From the NCBI RefSeq assembly GCF_020171945.1, contig NZ_JAIVAP010000020.1, positions 1-64,000 on the forward strand: a stretch of 64,000 bases of DNA. The letters run 5' to 3'. Below are positions 10,433 through 19,871 of this stretch, in pieces (within the stretch, counting starts at the first letter, position 1; each line of letters starts with the position of its first letter). This DNA comes from Bacillus infantis (lineage in GTDB: Bacteria > Bacillota > Bacilli > Bacillales > Cytobacillaceae). Below the pieces are notes generated by a model, which was not told the origin of the DNA, searched no databases, and was given only the letters and a program-made list of their open reading frames with translations. Made by a program: the position numbers and the translations under genes.

Positions 10433-10466
10433 AAAAGCGGCATTCAGCAATGCTGCTTTTCTTTTC
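10433..10466 (+). terminator. Internal hairpin between purF and purM
   Basis: AAAGC(G)GCATT / AATGC(T)GCTTT forms an imperfect stem followed by CTTTT, directly after the purF stop. Like the purB-purC hairpin it may reduce, rather than end, transcription of the distal pur genes. Confidence 0.5.
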
Positions 10467-10495
10467 AAAAACTACAAAATCGAGGGGGAACTGTA

Positions 10496-11524
10496 ATGGC
10501 TAATGCCTATAAGCAGGCTGGCGTGGATATAGAAGCAGGATATGAGGCAGTATCCCGGATGAAGAAGCATGTGCAGAAGACGCAGAGAGCTGGCGTAATG
10601 GGAGGCCTCGGCGGATTTGGCGGCATGTTTGATCTGTCAGTCCTGAACCTGAAGGAGCCTGTGCTTGTATCAGGGACAGACGGAGTCGGCACAAAGCTTA
10701 TGCTCGCGTTCATGATGGACCAGCATGATACAATCGGAGTGGATGCTGTGGCCATGTGCGTGAATGATATTGTCGTGCAGGGCGCTGAACCGCTGTATTT
10801 CCTTGACTATATTGCCTGCGGAAAAGCGGATCCGGCAAGGATTGAAGCAATCGTCAAAGGCATTGCAGACGGCTGCGAGCAGGCCGGCTGTGCGCTTGTC
10901 GGCGGAGAAACAGCCGAAATGCCCGGCATGTACAATGAAGAAGAATATGACCTGGCCGGTTTTGCAGCAGGGGCCTGTGAGAAGTCAGCACTGATTGACG
11001 GCAGCAGAATTAATGAAGGCGATGTGCTTGTCGGCCTTGCATCAAACGGAATCCACAGCAATGGCTATTCTCTTGTCAGAAAAATCCTGCTGGAGGATGC
11101 CGGCCTGGCGCTGGACAGTTATCAGGAGGAACTCGGCTGCACATTGGGCGAGGAGCTTCTGAAGCCGACGAGAATTTATGTGAAGCCTTTGCTTGATGCG
11201 ATGAAAAAATTCGACATCAAGGGATTGGCCCATATCACAGGCGGCGGATTCATTGAAAACCTTCCAAGAATGCTTCCGGAAGGGCTGGGAGCTGAAATTG
11301 ATGAGAGCGGAAGGGATATCCCGCCGGTATTCGGACTTATGGAAAAGCTGGGAAATCTCGATCGGCTGGAAATGTACAATATTTTCAATATGGGCACGGG
11401 AATGGCCGCGGCTGTCAGCCCGGAACAGGCCGGCATGCTCATCAGCCACCTGAATGCTTCAGGGGAAAAAGCCTACAGGCTCGGAACGGTTACAAGGAAA
11501 GAAGGAATTCAAATTACCGTGTAA
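10496..11524 (+). CDS. purM: Phosphoribosylformylglycinamidine cyclo-ligase (AIR synthetase)
   Basis: A 342-aa AIRS-family enzyme that closes the imidazole ring of FGAM using ATP. Motifs include [46 protein letters not shown], and [12 protein letters not shown]. The ATG is preceded by GAGGGGG. The gene lies between the purF-purM hairpin and purN, which follows after 20 bases. Confidence 0.97.
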   Translation: MANAYKQAGVDIEAGYEAVSRMKKHVQKTQRAGVMGGLGGFGGMFDLSVLNLKEPVLVSGTDGVGTKLMLAFMMDQHDTIGVDAVAMCVNDIVVQGAEPLYFLDYIACGKADPARIEAIVKGIADGCEQAGCALVGGETAEMPGMYNEEEYDLAGFAAGACEKSALIDGSRINEGDVLVGLASNGIHSNGYSLVRKILLEDAGLALDSYQEELGCTLGEELLKPTRIYVKPLLDAMKKFDIKGLAHITGGGFIENLPRMLPEGLGAEIDESGRDIPPVFGLMEKLGNLDRLEMYNIFNMGTGMAAAVSPEQAGMLISHLNASGEKAYRLGTVTRKEGIQITV

Positions 11525-11544
11525 AACGGATTTCGGAGGTTCCC

Positions 11545-12138
11545 ATGAAAAAGATAGCGGTATTTGCTTCCGGAAGCGGAACCAACTTTCAAGCTATAAT
11601 AGATGCGGTAAAAAGCGGTGAACTGGATGCGGACATCAGGCTTTTGGTTTCTGACAGGCCGGGAGCTTATTGCCTGGAGAGGGCTGAGGCCAATGGAGTC
11701 CCAAGCTTTGCCTTCCGTGCAAAAGAGTTTGAAAGCAAGCAGGCATATGAAGAGGAAATTCTCGGCAGGCTCAGGGAGTGTGGAGCTGAGTTCATCATTC
11801 TGGCAGGCTATATGAGGCTGATCGGTGAGGTTCTCCTTGCTGAATATGAGGGAAGGATCGTCAATATCCATCCTTCGCTTCTGCCCTCCTTTCCGGGTAA
11901 AGATGCCATCGGCCAGGCGCTCGCGGCCAGGGTGCCGATCAGCGGCGTAACGGTTCATTATGTGGATGCCGGCATGGACACAGGGCCGATCATTGCCCAG
12001 CAGTCTGTGAAGCTTGATGAAGACGAGACGAGAGAGAGCCTGCAGGAGAAAATCCATCAGATCGAGCACAAATTGTATCCTGCTACTTTGAATAAGATAT
12101 TTGCAGAAGATGCAGCAAGAGTCAGCAGCAGTAAATAA
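11545..12138 (+). CDS. purN: Phosphoribosylglycinamide formyltransferase
   Basis: A 197-aa folate-dependent GAR transformylase. The N-terminal substrate loop [12 protein letters not shown] is present, as are LAGYMRLIG and the catalytic region [12 protein letters not shown] with the Asn-His pair, then [13 protein letters not shown] with the catalytic Asp. The start is ATG with GGAGG upstream. Confidence 0.97.
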   Translation: MKKIAVFASGSGTNFQAIIDAVKSGELDADIRLLVSDRPGAYCLERAEANGVPSFAFRAKEFESKQAYEEEILGRLRECGAEFIILAGYMRLIGEVLLAEYEGRIVNIHPSLLPSFPGKDAIGQALAARVPISGVTVHYVDAGMDTGPIIAQQSVKLDEDETRESLQEKIHQIEHKLYPATLNKIFAEDAARVSSSK

Positions 12139-12163
12139 GGACAGTCAACAGGAGGAATTCAAA

Positions 12164-13699
12164 TTGAAAAAGCGAGCATTAATCAGTGTGTCAGACAAAA
12201 ACGGAATTGTCGATTTTGCCAAGGAGCTCGCCAGTCTTGGCTATGAGATCATATCAACGGGCGGCACAAAGAAAGCACTCCAGGAAAGCGGCGTTGAAGT
12301 AATCGGCGTGAGCGATGTCACCGGTTTCCCGGAAATTCTCGAAGGCCGTGTAAAGACATTGAATCCGATGATTCATGGGGGCCTTTTGGCAAAATTCGAT
12401 CAGCCCGGTCATCATACCCAGATGGAGGAGCATGGAATTGATCCGATCAGCATCGTCTGTGTCAATCTGTATCCTTTCCAGCAGACCATCGCCAAGAGTG
12501 ATGCCTCAGTCGAGGATGCGATTGAAAACATTGATATCGGCGGACCCGCAATGCTGCGCGCGTCAGCAAAAAACCATCAATATGTCACAGTGGTCATCGA
12601 TCCTGCAGACTATGGCACAGTCCTTTCAGAACTCAATGAAAATGGCGAAACCCAGGCCGCGACACGCCGCAGGCTTGCAGCGAAGGTCTTCCGCCATACA
12701 GCTTCCTATGACAGCCTGATTGCTGAATATATGACTAAGCTTGCAGGTGAAGAAAATCCGGAAAAAATGACTGTTACATACGAATTGAAACAAACGCTCC
12801 GCTATGGCGAAAATCCTCATCAGAAAGCTTCCTTTTACCGGAAGCCGCTTGGCTCTGAGTTTTCGATTGCCAATGCCGAGCAGCTTCATGGGAAAGAGCT
12901 TTCCTACAACAATATCAATGATGCTGAAGCTGCCCTGCAAATTGTCAATGAATTCAAGGACCCGGCTGCTGTTGCTGTGAAGCATATGAATCCTTGCGGC
13001 GTTGGAACCGGCAAAGATACCTATGACGCATTTACAAAAGCATTCGAAGCAGACCCTGTTTCCATCTTTGGGGGAATCATTGCGCTGAACCGGGAAGTGG
13101 ATGCAGAAACTGCAGGGAAGCTTCATGAGATTTTCCTTGAAATCGTCATTGCCCCGTCCTATTCGGAAGAGGCGCTTAAGATATTGACAGGCAAAAAGAA
13201 TATCCGCCTCCTGACCATTCCTTTTGATATAGAAAAGAAGGAAGAGGCAAGGCTGACAAGCATTGAAGGGGGACTGCTCGTTCAGGAATATGACCGCTGC
13301 TCCCTGGAAGACGCCAACGTTTCTGTTGCAACCAGGAGAGAGCCGACAGAGGAAGAATGGGCGGCGCTGAAGCTTGGCTGGAAGGTTGTTAAGCATGTGA
13401 AGTCCAATGCGATTGTCGTGAATAATAGAGAGATGACTTTAGGTATCGGAGCCGGACAGATGAACCGCGTCGGTGCAGCCAAAATAGCCCTTGAACAGGC
13501 TGGAAACCGTGCGGAAGGAGCAGTGCTCGCCTCAGATGCGTTCTTCCCGATGGATGATACAGTCGAAGCGGCAGCCAAGGCAGGCATCACTGCAATCATC
13601 CAGCCTGGGGGCTCCATCAAGGATCAGGATTCTGTGAAAAAGGCAGATGAATATGGAATTGCAATGGTATTTACAGGAGTAAGGCATTTTAAACATTAA
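12164..13699 (+). CDS. purH: Bifunctional AICAR formyltransferase / IMP cyclohydrolase
   Basis: A 511-aa two-domain enzyme for the last two steps to IMP. The N-terminal cyclohydrolase (MGS-like) domain begins [11 protein letters not shown] and has STGGTKKAL; the transformylase domain contains [28 protein letters not shown], and [12 protein letters not shown]. The chosen start is TTG 12164 behind GGAGGAATT; the frame stays open upstream into purN, but the extra residues do not resemble PurH. Confidence 0.95.
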   Translation: MKKRALISVSDKNGIVDFAKELASLGYEIISTGGTKKALQESGVEVIGVSDVTGFPEILEGRVKTLNPMIHGGLLAKFDQPGHHTQMEEHGIDPISIVCVNLYPFQQTIAKSDASVEDAIENIDIGGPAMLRASAKNHQYVTVVIDPADYGTVLSELNENGETQAATRRRLAAKVFRHTASYDSLIAEYMTKLAGEENPEKMTVTYELKQTLRYGENPHQKASFYRKPLGSEFSIANAEQLHGKELSYNNINDAEAALQIVNEFKDPAAVAVKHMNPCGVGTGKDTYDAFTKAFEADPVSIFGGIIALNREVDAETAGKLHEIFLEIVIAPSYSEEALKILTGKKNIRLLTIPFDIEKKEEARLTSIEGGLLVQEYDRCSLEDANVSVATRREPTEEEWAALKLGWKVVKHVKSNAIVVNNREMTLGIGAGQMNRVGAAKIALEQAGNRAEGAVLASDAFFPMDDTVEAAAKAGITAIIQPGGSIKDQDSVKKADEYGIAMVFTGVRHFKH

Positions 13700-13714
13700 T
13701 CAGGGAGCTGATGG

Positions 13715-15001
13715 ATGGTGAACGTATTAGTCATCGGGCGCGGCGGCAGGGAGCATAGCATCTGCCGGAAAATGAGCGAAAGCCCATCTGTGGATAAAGT
13801 ATATGCTGCACCTGGGAATCACGGGATGGCCGATTGTGCAGTCCTGGTGCCAATTGATGAAATGAATTTTCCGGAACTTGCAGCCTTCGCAAAGGAAAAT
13901 GAAATCGGGCTGACAGTAATCGGCCCGGAGGCACCCCTTCAGGCCGGGCTGGCGGATTTTCTGGGCAGTCTGGGAATGAAAGTGTTCGGTCCGAAAAAAG
14001 AGGCTGCTGTCATTGAAGGAAGCAAGTCCTTCGCCAAAGAGCTGATGGAGAAATACGATATTCCCACTGCCGAATATAGAGCATTCACTGACTATGAAAA
14101 AGCCAGGGCTTATTTGGACGAAAAAGGCGCTCCCATCGTCATCAAGGCAGACGGGCTTGCAGCAGGCAAAGGAGTCACGGTCGCCATGACCCTGGATGAA
14201 GCCCATCAGGTGCTGGAAGAAATGATGGTCGGTGCCCGCTTCGGGGAAGCCTCCGCCAAGGTAGTCATTGAAGAGTTCCTTGAAGGGGAGGAGTTCTCCC
14301 TGATGGCTTTTGTCAATGGAAGCACGGTGGTGCCGCTTGACATTGCCCAGGACCATAAGCGGGCATATGACGGAGACCAGGGGCCGAATACAGGCGGGAT
14401 GGGTGCCTATTCACCGGTTCCCCATATTGGCGAAGATGTGGTCCAGGAGGCAGTCAGAACGATCCTTGAACCCGCTGCAAAAGCGATGGAGCTTGAAGGC
14501 AGAAGCTTCTGCGGAGTATTGTATGCAGGCTTGATCCAAACGGAAAGCGGCCCGAAGGTCATTGAATTCAACGCGCGCTTCGGTGATCCGGAGACCCAGG
14601 CAGTGCTTCCGAGGATGCAGTCGGATCTTGCTGAAAGCATGCTGGCTGTCATTGATGGCGGGAAACCGGAAATAGAGTGGGATTCCAATTTTGTGCTTGG
14701 TGTTGTGGCTGCGTCCACAGGCTATCCGGGGTCATACGGAAAGGGAGCCGTGCTGAAAGGGCTCAGCGAGATGGACCCTTCCCTGTTTGTCTTCCATGCC
14801 GGCACAAAACAAAATGAAGACGGTGAGTTTATTACTGACGGAGGACGGGTGCTTCTCGCCGGCGCCAGGGCCGAAAGCCTTTCAGAGGCGCAGGAAAAGG
14901 TATATGCCGGGCTTGAAAAGCTTCAGTGCGAAGGTGTTTTCTACCGCAGGGATATAGGCGGCAGGGCTATCGCGCGCCTTTCCTCCCAGACTTCCTTATA
15001 A
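13715..15001 (+). CDS. purD: Phosphoribosylamine-glycine ligase
   Basis: A 428-aa ATP-grasp GAR synthetase. It begins with the Rossmann-like VNVLVIGRGGREHSICRK, has IKADGLAAGKGVTVA in the ATP-grasp fold, and the metal/substrate region VIEFNARFGDPETQ. The ATG at 13715 and a GTG at 13718 are both possible. It is the last gene of the pur operon; its 3' end overlaps, in the opposite direction, the small gene at 14967-15080. Confidence 0.96.
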   Translation: MVNVLVIGRGGREHSICRKMSESPSVDKVYAAPGNHGMADCAVLVPIDEMNFPELAAFAKENEIGLTVIGPEAPLQAGLADFLGSLGMKVFGPKKEAAVIEGSKSFAKELMEKYDIPTAEYRAFTDYEKARAYLDEKGAPIVIKADGLAAGKGVTVAMTLDEAHQVLEEMMVGARFGEASAKVVIEEFLEGEEFSLMAFVNGSTVVPLDIAQDHKRAYDGDQGPNTGGMGAYSPVPHIGEDVVQEAVRTILEPAAKAMELEGRSFCGVLYAGLIQTESGPKVIEFNARFGDPETQAVLPRMQSDLAESMLAVIDGGKPEIEWDSNFVLGVVAASTGYPGSYGKGAVLKGLSEMDPSLFVFHAGTKQNEDGEFITDGGRVLLAGARAESLSEAQEKVYAGLEKLQCEGVFYRRDIGGRAIARLSSQTSL

Positions 15002-15080
15002 AAGCATAAAGGATTGCGACGATGCTGCCGATCAGGATGATCAGGACAAACGACATATCGGTAACATATTCAAGAAACAT
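14967..15080 (-). CDS. EYxxD-motif small membrane protein (37 aa)
   Basis: A 37-codon gene: residues MFLEYVTDMSFVLIILIGSI, then a hydrophobic segment ending LYAF, then a basic tail RKSGRKGAR. The EYVTD sequence fits the small EYxxD-motif membrane protein family that I recall from Bacillaceae. A ribosome binding site AAGGAG stands 9 bases before the ATG. It is predicted to span the membrane once with a positively charged C-terminal end. Its last 35 bases overlap purD tail-to-tail. Function is unknown. Confidence 0.7.
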   Translation of the reverse strand: MFLEYVTDMSFVLIILIGSIVAILYAFIRKSGRKGAR

Positions 15081-15103
15081 TTATATCATCTCCTTAAGAT
15101 TCA

Positions 15104-15147
15104 AAAGCGGCAGGCACCTTTATACAGGTGTCCGCCGCTTTCTTTTT
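15104..15147. terminator. Terminator after purD, possibly bidirectional
   Basis: AAAGCGGC-A-GGCACCT pairs with AGGTGTC-C-GCCGCTTT around a short loop, followed on the plus strand by TCTTTTTT. It can end the pur operon and, in reverse, the DUF2892-like gene at 15150-15506. Confidence 0.8.
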
Positions 15148-15149
15148 TC

Positions 15150-15506
15150 TCATTTAAGCGTGTTATTCTGCATCAGGGTCTTTTCAAGCATCGCCAGGTC
15201 CTGATCATTCAGGTCCTGTTTATCCCCGCCTGCCTGGGGTTCGTTATGCTTCTGTTCAGAATGATCTTTGCGGCTGCCGCTGCCGCCTCCATTCATCATA
15301 TCCTGCCCGCGGTCAAGCATGGCTGTCACCGGACAATAGCGGACAATCCCTTCTGCCACCTTCATGGCCCCGAGCATCGCCATTACCAGATAAGAATCGC
15401 GCCAAGGCATTTTCACCAGCTTGGCTGTGCTCCAGGAAAGGACTGTAAGCCCGATGGTAATGCGGATAAGGGCATTCAATATGCCTATGTTCTGTTTGAT
15501 TTTCAT
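15150..15506 (-). CDS. DUF2892-like (YgaP transmembrane-domain) protein
   Basis: A 118-aa protein with two predicted membrane segments in the first 75 residues (ALIRITIGLTVLSWS and YLVMAMLGAMKVAEGIV). The pattern NIGILNALIRITIGL ... RYCPVTAML fits the YgaP/DUF2892 membrane-domain family. The C-terminal tail is polar, glycine- and lysine-rich (GGGSGSRKDHSEQKHNE). The ATG at 15506 has AAGGAG 10 bases before it; a GTG at 15518 lies inside that site. No rhodanese domain is attached, so function is open. Confidence 0.75.
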   Translation of the reverse strand: MKIKQNIGILNALIRITIGLTVLSWSTAKLVKMPWRDSYLVMAMLGAMKVAEGIVRYCPVTAMLDRGQDMMNGGGSGSRKDHSEQKHNEPQAGGDKQDLNDQDLAMLEKTLMQNNTLK

Positions 15507-15676
15507 GGACTGCTGCACTCCTTCACAAAATTTTCAATTTCTTTACTGCGTTAAACAGCGAAATATGCTAGTATAGATAGAACAGCTCTGAAAGGGCTTT
15601 CTTTTTTAAAATATGATCGCTTACGATCTTAAAAAATATATCAAAGCCGCTTAGCGGCAAGTAAACGGAGGGGACA

Positions 15677-17425
15677 TTGTTGCTCGAACAGCGGTATCGG
15701 TGGAAAAACAAACAAATAAGGGAACAGGTCTCCGTTCTGGATGGAAAGCTTGCCCCGACCATGCTTTTGCAAAATGCCACATACTTGAATCAAGTACTGA
15801 ATAAATGGATTACCGCCAATATCTGGATCTATGACGATCGGATTGTCTATGTCGGAGAGAAGCTTCCGGCAAGGACAGACGGCTGTGAAATCAGGGACTG
15901 TCAGGGCGAATGGCTTGTTCCAGGCTATATTGAGCCCCACGCCCATCCATTTCAACTTTATAATCCCCATTCTCTGGCGGCCTATGCATCGCAATTCGGC
16001 ACAACGACACTCATCAATGATAATATGTCGCTTGTTTTGCAGATGGATAAAAAGAAAGCGTTTTCTTTTTTGAGGGAGATGCGCAATATTCCTTCTACGA
16101 TGTATTGGTGGTGCCGGTTTGATGCTCAGACAGAGATCCAAAACGAAGAACAGGCCTTTTCCCATGGAAACATCAAATCCTGGCTTGAACATGATGCCGT
16201 CCTGCAGGGAGGGGAACTCACAGGGTGGCCGCGGCTGTTGGATGGCGATGACATGATGCTTCACTGGATACAGGAAGCCAAACGGATGCGCAAGCAGATC
16301 GAAGGGCATTTCCCGGGTGCATCGGAAAAAACATTGGCGAAGATGATGCTTTTTGGGGCAGACTGCGACCATGAAGCGATGACAGGAAAAGAGGCATACG
16401 ACCGGCTGATGCATGGATATACGGTTTCCCTCCGCCATTCTTCCATCAGGCCGGACCTGCCTAAGCTGCTGGAAGAGATTCATGAGCTGGGAATCAATGT
16501 GTATGACCGGTTTATTTTTACAACGGATGGTTCGTCGGCCTCCTTTTATGAGCAGGGCATGATCGATAATATGATCAGGATAGCCATCGAAAAAGGCGTG
16601 CCTGTGATAGATGCCTATAATATGGGGACAATCAATCCGGCACGGCATTATAATATCGATTATCTGCATGGCAATATAACAACAGGCGGGATTGCCAACA
16701 TCAATTTCCTTGAGGATGAAAAAAGCCCTACACCGGTCTCTGTCCTTGCAAAAGGCAAATGGGTTAAGAAGGACGGCAAAGAAGTGGAAGGCGCCTACGG
16801 ATGGAGTACCTGGGAAGAACATGGCTTCGAAAAGCTGGACATTGACTGGAGCCTGACGGGTGATGATATGCAATTTTCAATGCCGTTTGGGATCAAAATG
16901 GAGAACGCAGTGATTACAAAACCGTATTCCATCTCCATTGATGTTTCCTATGAAGAGCTGTCAGAAGACCATGATGAATGCTTCTTCATGCTTGTTGACA
17001 GGAAGGGCAAATGGCGGATCAACACAATGCTGAAGGGCTTTGCCAGCAGGGTTGGGGGCATGGCAAGCTCCTTCTCCAATACTGGCGATATTATTCTGAT
17101 CGGGAAGAACAAACAGGATATGCTGACAGCCTTTGAACGGATTAAAATGCTCGGCGGAGGGATTGCCATTGCCGGCAGCGGCACGATTGAATGCGAGGTA
17201 GGACTTCCGCTGAATGGCGGGATGTCCGCAAAGGCTGTTCCAGACCTGATTAAGGATGAAAAAAAGCTGCTGAGGCTGCTCGAGGAAAAAGGGTATAAAT
17301 TCGAGGACCCAATCTATTCGCTCCTCTTTTTCTCATCAACCCATCTTCCGTACATCCGGATCACTCAGCATGGAATGTATGATGTCATGAATAAAACGGT
17401 ACTCTTTCCAACGATAATGCGTTAA
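15677..17425 (+). CDS. yerA: YerA-type putative adenine deaminase
   Basis: A 582-aa amidohydrolase-superfamily protein like B. subtilis YerA. The metal-binding PHAHPF motif is in the N-terminal part, followed by FGTTTLINDN; the C-terminal part has the AdeC-like stretch FASRVGGMASSFSNTGDI. It resembles AdeC, which turns adenine into hypoxanthine, but B. subtilis YerA itself lacks firm proof of that activity. The start is TTG (15677 or 15680) after GGAGGGG. Its location next to the purine operon is conserved. Confidence 0.85.
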   Translation: MLLEQRYRWKNKQIREQVSVLDGKLAPTMLLQNATYLNQVLNKWITANIWIYDDRIVYVGEKLPARTDGCEIRDCQGEWLVPGYIEPHAHPFQLYNPHSLAAYASQFGTTTLINDNMSLVLQMDKKKAFSFLREMRNIPSTMYWWCRFDAQTEIQNEEQAFSHGNIKSWLEHDAVLQGGELTGWPRLLDGDDMMLHWIQEAKRMRKQIEGHFPGASEKTLAKMMLFGADCDHEAMTGKEAYDRLMHGYTVSLRHSSIRPDLPKLLEEIHELGINVYDRFIFTTDGSSASFYEQGMIDNMIRIAIEKGVPVIDAYNMGTINPARHYNIDYLHGNITTGGIANINFLEDEKSPTPVSVLAKGKWVKKDGKEVEGAYGWSTWEEHGFEKLDIDWSLTGDDMQFSMPFGIKMENAVITKPYSISIDVSYEELSEDHDECFFMLVDRKGKWRINTMLKGFASRVGGMASSFSNTGDIILIGKNKQDMLTAFERIKMLGGGIAIAGSGTIECEVGLPLNGGMSAKAVPDLIKDEKKLLRLLEEKGYKFEDPIYSLLFFSSTHLPYIRITQHGMYDVMNKTVLFPTIMR

Positions 17426-17469
17426 AATATAAAAGAATAGACTATAAAGATAGATAGGGATCAACAGGG

Positions 17470-18546
17470 GTGAAAAAGATAAAGAAATGGATGATGCTTT
17501 CAGCAGCAGTGCTGATGCTTGTTTCTGGGTGCAGCAAGTCAAATGATGATGCAGAGCCTGAGAAAGGGAATAATCAGGCTCCGGCCGAACAAACGTCCAA
17601 TGAAGATAAAGGACAGGAAACAGAGGCAGAATCGCCCTATGCCTTCCCGCTGACAGGGATTGGCACAGAGAAGGAAGCCGCAGGCCGCGCCGTCGCAGTG
17701 ATGATCAATAATCATCCGGCTGCAAGGCCGCAATCCGGGCTTCCGGAAGCTGATATCGTTTATGAACTTTTAGCGGAGGGAAATGTAACCCGGTTCCTGG
17801 CCATCTACCAAAGTGAACAGCCGGAAAAGGTCGGTCCGGTCAGGAGTGCCCGTGATTATTACATCGAGCTTGCCAAAGCGTATGATGGGCTCTATGTCTG
17901 CCACGGAAACAGCCCGGATGCGAAGGAGCTTATGGACAACGGCTATATCGACCATCTGAATGGCCTTTATTATGACGGGACTCTCTTTCAAAGGGCCGGT
18001 TACCGTAAGGCTCCGCATAACTCGTATACCTCTTATGAGAATATCCTGAAGGGGGCTGCGGAAAAGGGCTATGAAATGGAAGAAGCCCCCGGTCCCCTCA
18101 GCTTCATGACAGCTGAAGAAGCAGGGCAGCTCACAGGCGAAGAAGCAGAGAGTGCAAAGGTTTCATATTTTTCTAATGAAACATTCTCGAGCAACTATGA
18201 ATACGACAGGAATCTTCATAAATACAAAAGATATTCCAGTGGCGAACTGACCGCTGATTATGACAGCGGCGCCCCCGTCCTGATTGACAATATATTCATC
18301 ATAGAAGCCTCCCACAAAATTGTTGACAGTGAAGGCAGGCGTGAGATTAACTTAACATCTGGGGGAAGAGGCTATCTGCTTCAGAAGGGCTTCCTTCGGG
18401 AAGTTGAGTGGAAAAATGAAAATGGAAGGCTGCTTCCTTTTATTGATGGCAAGGAAGCGCCGCTGGTCCGCGGAAAGACATGGATCAATGTAATTCCATC
18501 AGACCCGGGCCTCGGCCAGGCGGTCAGCTTGAATAAAGCTAATTAA
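17470..18546 (+). CDS. yerB: YerB-like lipoprotein, DUF3048
   Basis: A 358-aa secreted lipoprotein. The signal peptide KKIKKWMMLSAAVLMLVSGC ends in a lipobox (VSGC), followed by a polar Asn/Glu/Lys-rich linker. The two DUF3048 halves are visible, with RAVAVMINNHPAARPQSGLP and GPVRSARDYY in the first. The GTG start at 17470 is weakly supported by AGGGA upstream. It is likely anchored in the outer membrane leaflet; role unknown. Confidence 0.88.
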   Translation: MKKIKKWMMLSAAVLMLVSGCSKSNDDAEPEKGNNQAPAEQTSNEDKGQETEAESPYAFPLTGIGTEKEAAGRAVAVMINNHPAARPQSGLPEADIVYELLAEGNVTRFLAIYQSEQPEKVGPVRSARDYYIELAKAYDGLYVCHGNSPDAKELMDNGYIDHLNGLYYDGTLFQRAGYRKAPHNSYTSYENILKGAAEKGYEMEEAPGPLSFMTAEEAGQLTGEEAESAKVSYFSNETFSSNYEYDRNLHKYKRYSSGELTADYDSGAPVLIDNIFIIEASHKIVDSEGRREINLTSGGRGYLLQKGFLREVEWKNENGRLLPFIDGKEAPLVRGKTWINVIPSDPGLGQAVSLNKAN

Positions 18547-18582
18547 TTCTTACAAATTTTGTTTAAATAAAGGAGACCCTAT

Positions 18583-18897
18583 ATGCAAATTGAAAAACTG
18601 AGAGGCAAAGAGCTGGATCAATTGTTCAAATCGGTTCTGTCCCTAAAAGACCTGGAAGAATGCTATCGATTCTTCGACGATCTTTGCACGGTAAATGAAA
18701 TTCAATCTCTTGCCCAGCGCCTGGAGGTTGCCCGGATGCTGCGGGAAGGAAAGACCTATCATAAGATAGAAACAGAAACAGGAGCAAGCACGGCAACGAT
18801 TTCCCGTGTCAAACGCTGCCTGAATTACGGCAATGACGCCTATGAAATGGCCCTTGAGCGCATAAAGGACGAAGAAGCACAGGCCGCTGCTGAATAA
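18583..18897 (+). CDS. yerC: YerC/TrpR-related DNA-binding protein
   Basis: A 104-aa protein of the YerC/YecD family. A TrpR-like helix-turn-helix is evident in EIQSLAQRLEVARMLREG and KIETETGASTATISRVKR. The ATG follows AAAGGAGA. It lies 36 bases after yerB, as in B. subtilis, and is followed by an intrinsic terminator, so yerB-yerC probably form one unit. Its target genes cannot be seen from sequence. Confidence 0.92.
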   Translation: MQIEKLRGKELDQLFKSVLSLKDLEECYRFFDDLCTVNEIQSLAQRLEVARMLREGKTYHKIETETGASTATISRVKRCLNYGNDAYEMALERIKDEEAQAAAE

Positions 18898-18904
18898 CTG
18901 ATGA

Positions 18905-18940
18905 AAAGCCGCAGGATGAAGATCCAGCGGCTTTTTTATT
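18905..18940 (+). terminator. Terminator after yerC
   Basis: AAAGCCGC / GCGGCTTT stem, extended by an inner GGAT/ATCC pair, followed by T6. Confidence 0.85.
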
Positions 18941-19075
18941 AGGAGAAATATACATTCCGCTGCGTTCGCTCTTTGTTTTCGCTGCTGCCCCCGCATTCTC
19001 CAGTAAGGACTTTTCTTCTTCCATCAATATGCAGGAAATGTCCTTCCCGCTTTCCTTTTTGATTCCAGTGTCTAA

Positions 19076-19084
19076 TGCTATAAT
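19076..19084 (+). promoter_or_regulatory. Extended -10 promoter for pcrB-pcrA-ligA-camS
   Basis: TGCTATAAT is a perfect extended -10 (TGn + TATAAT), 35 bases before the pcrB start. The -35 is weak (TTTTTG at about 17 bases). It follows the yerC terminator. Confidence 0.55.
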
Positions 19085-19119
19085 GTTGTAATGGAATGAT
19101 AGAATGGAGGCAAGTATGC

Positions 19120-19800
19120 ATGTATGATGTTCGCGAGTGGCGCCACGCCTTTAAACTCGATCCCGATAAAGAAATTTCTGACCAGGACCTGGAGCGGATC
19201 TGTGAATCAGGGACAGATGCTGTAATAGTCGGAGGTACTGACGGCATTACACTTGAAAAGGTGCTGGACCTGATGGCGAGGATACGCCGCTATACAGTGC
19301 CCTGTGTACTCGAAGTTTCAACGATTGAGTCTGTAACTCCGGGCTTTGATCTGTATTTTATTCCGTCTGTCCTGAACAGCGGGGACAGCAAGTGGATCAC
19401 CGGGCTTCATCATCAGGCGGTCAAGGAATACGGAGAGATCATGAGCTGGGAGGAAATCCTTGTCCAGGGCTATTGCATCATGAACAGCGAATGCAAGGCG
19501 GCAAAGCTGACAGGGGCGAAGACGGATCTGGATGCAGAGGATGTTGTGGCCTACGCGATGATGGCGGAGAAAATGTTCCACCTTCCCATCTTTTATCTGG
19601 AATACAGCGGGACATATGGCGATCCCGGGCTTGCGGCGGAAGTAAAGCGCACCCTTGAGGAAACAACCTTTTTCTACGGCGGCGGAATTTCCACGGAAGC
19701 ACAGGCAAGGGAAATGGCTGAGGCAGCGGACGTCATTGTTGTCGGCAATATAATATATGAAAATTTTGATGAAGCTTTAAAGACGGTTTTGCCTAAATAA
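19120..19800 (+). CDS. pcrB: Heptaprenylglyceryl phosphate synthase
   Basis: A 226-aa TIM-barrel prenyltransferase. In Bacillus PcrB joins heptaprenyl diphosphate to glycerol-1-phosphate, making archaeal-type ether lipids. Signatures: [54 protein letters not shown], and [12 protein letters not shown] with the phosphate-binding glycines. The ATG at 19120 is 9 bases after GGAGG. It precedes pcrA, the order that gave the gene its name. Confidence 0.95.
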   Translation: MYDVREWRHAFKLDPDKEISDQDLERICESGTDAVIVGGTDGITLEKVLDLMARIRRYTVPCVLEVSTIESVTPGFDLYFIPSVLNSGDSKWITGLHHQAVKEYGEIMSWEEILVQGYCIMNSECKAAKLTGAKTDLDAEDVVAYAMMAEKMFHLPIFYLEYSGTYGDPGLAAEVKRTLEETTFFYGGGISTEAQAREMAEAADVIVVGNIIYENFDEALKTVLPK

Positions 19801-19871
19801 AGTTGCTTGCAGAAGGACTTAAGGATACACTTACTATAAAGAACATATGTTTGTTTGGCGGTGAATAAGAG

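Noticed and set aside
12101-12163. N-terminal extension of PurH
   Set aside because: It overlaps purN and does not resemble PurH; TTG 12164 has the ribosome binding site.
15641-16873. 410-codon open frame on the minus strand opposite yerA
   Set aside because: It is antisense to a clear YerA homologue; the translation has no recognisable family and no ribosome binding site.
18809-19247. Minus-strand frames between yerC and pcrB
   Set aside because: They run antisense into yerC or pcrB, lack ribosome binding sites and show no family resemblance.
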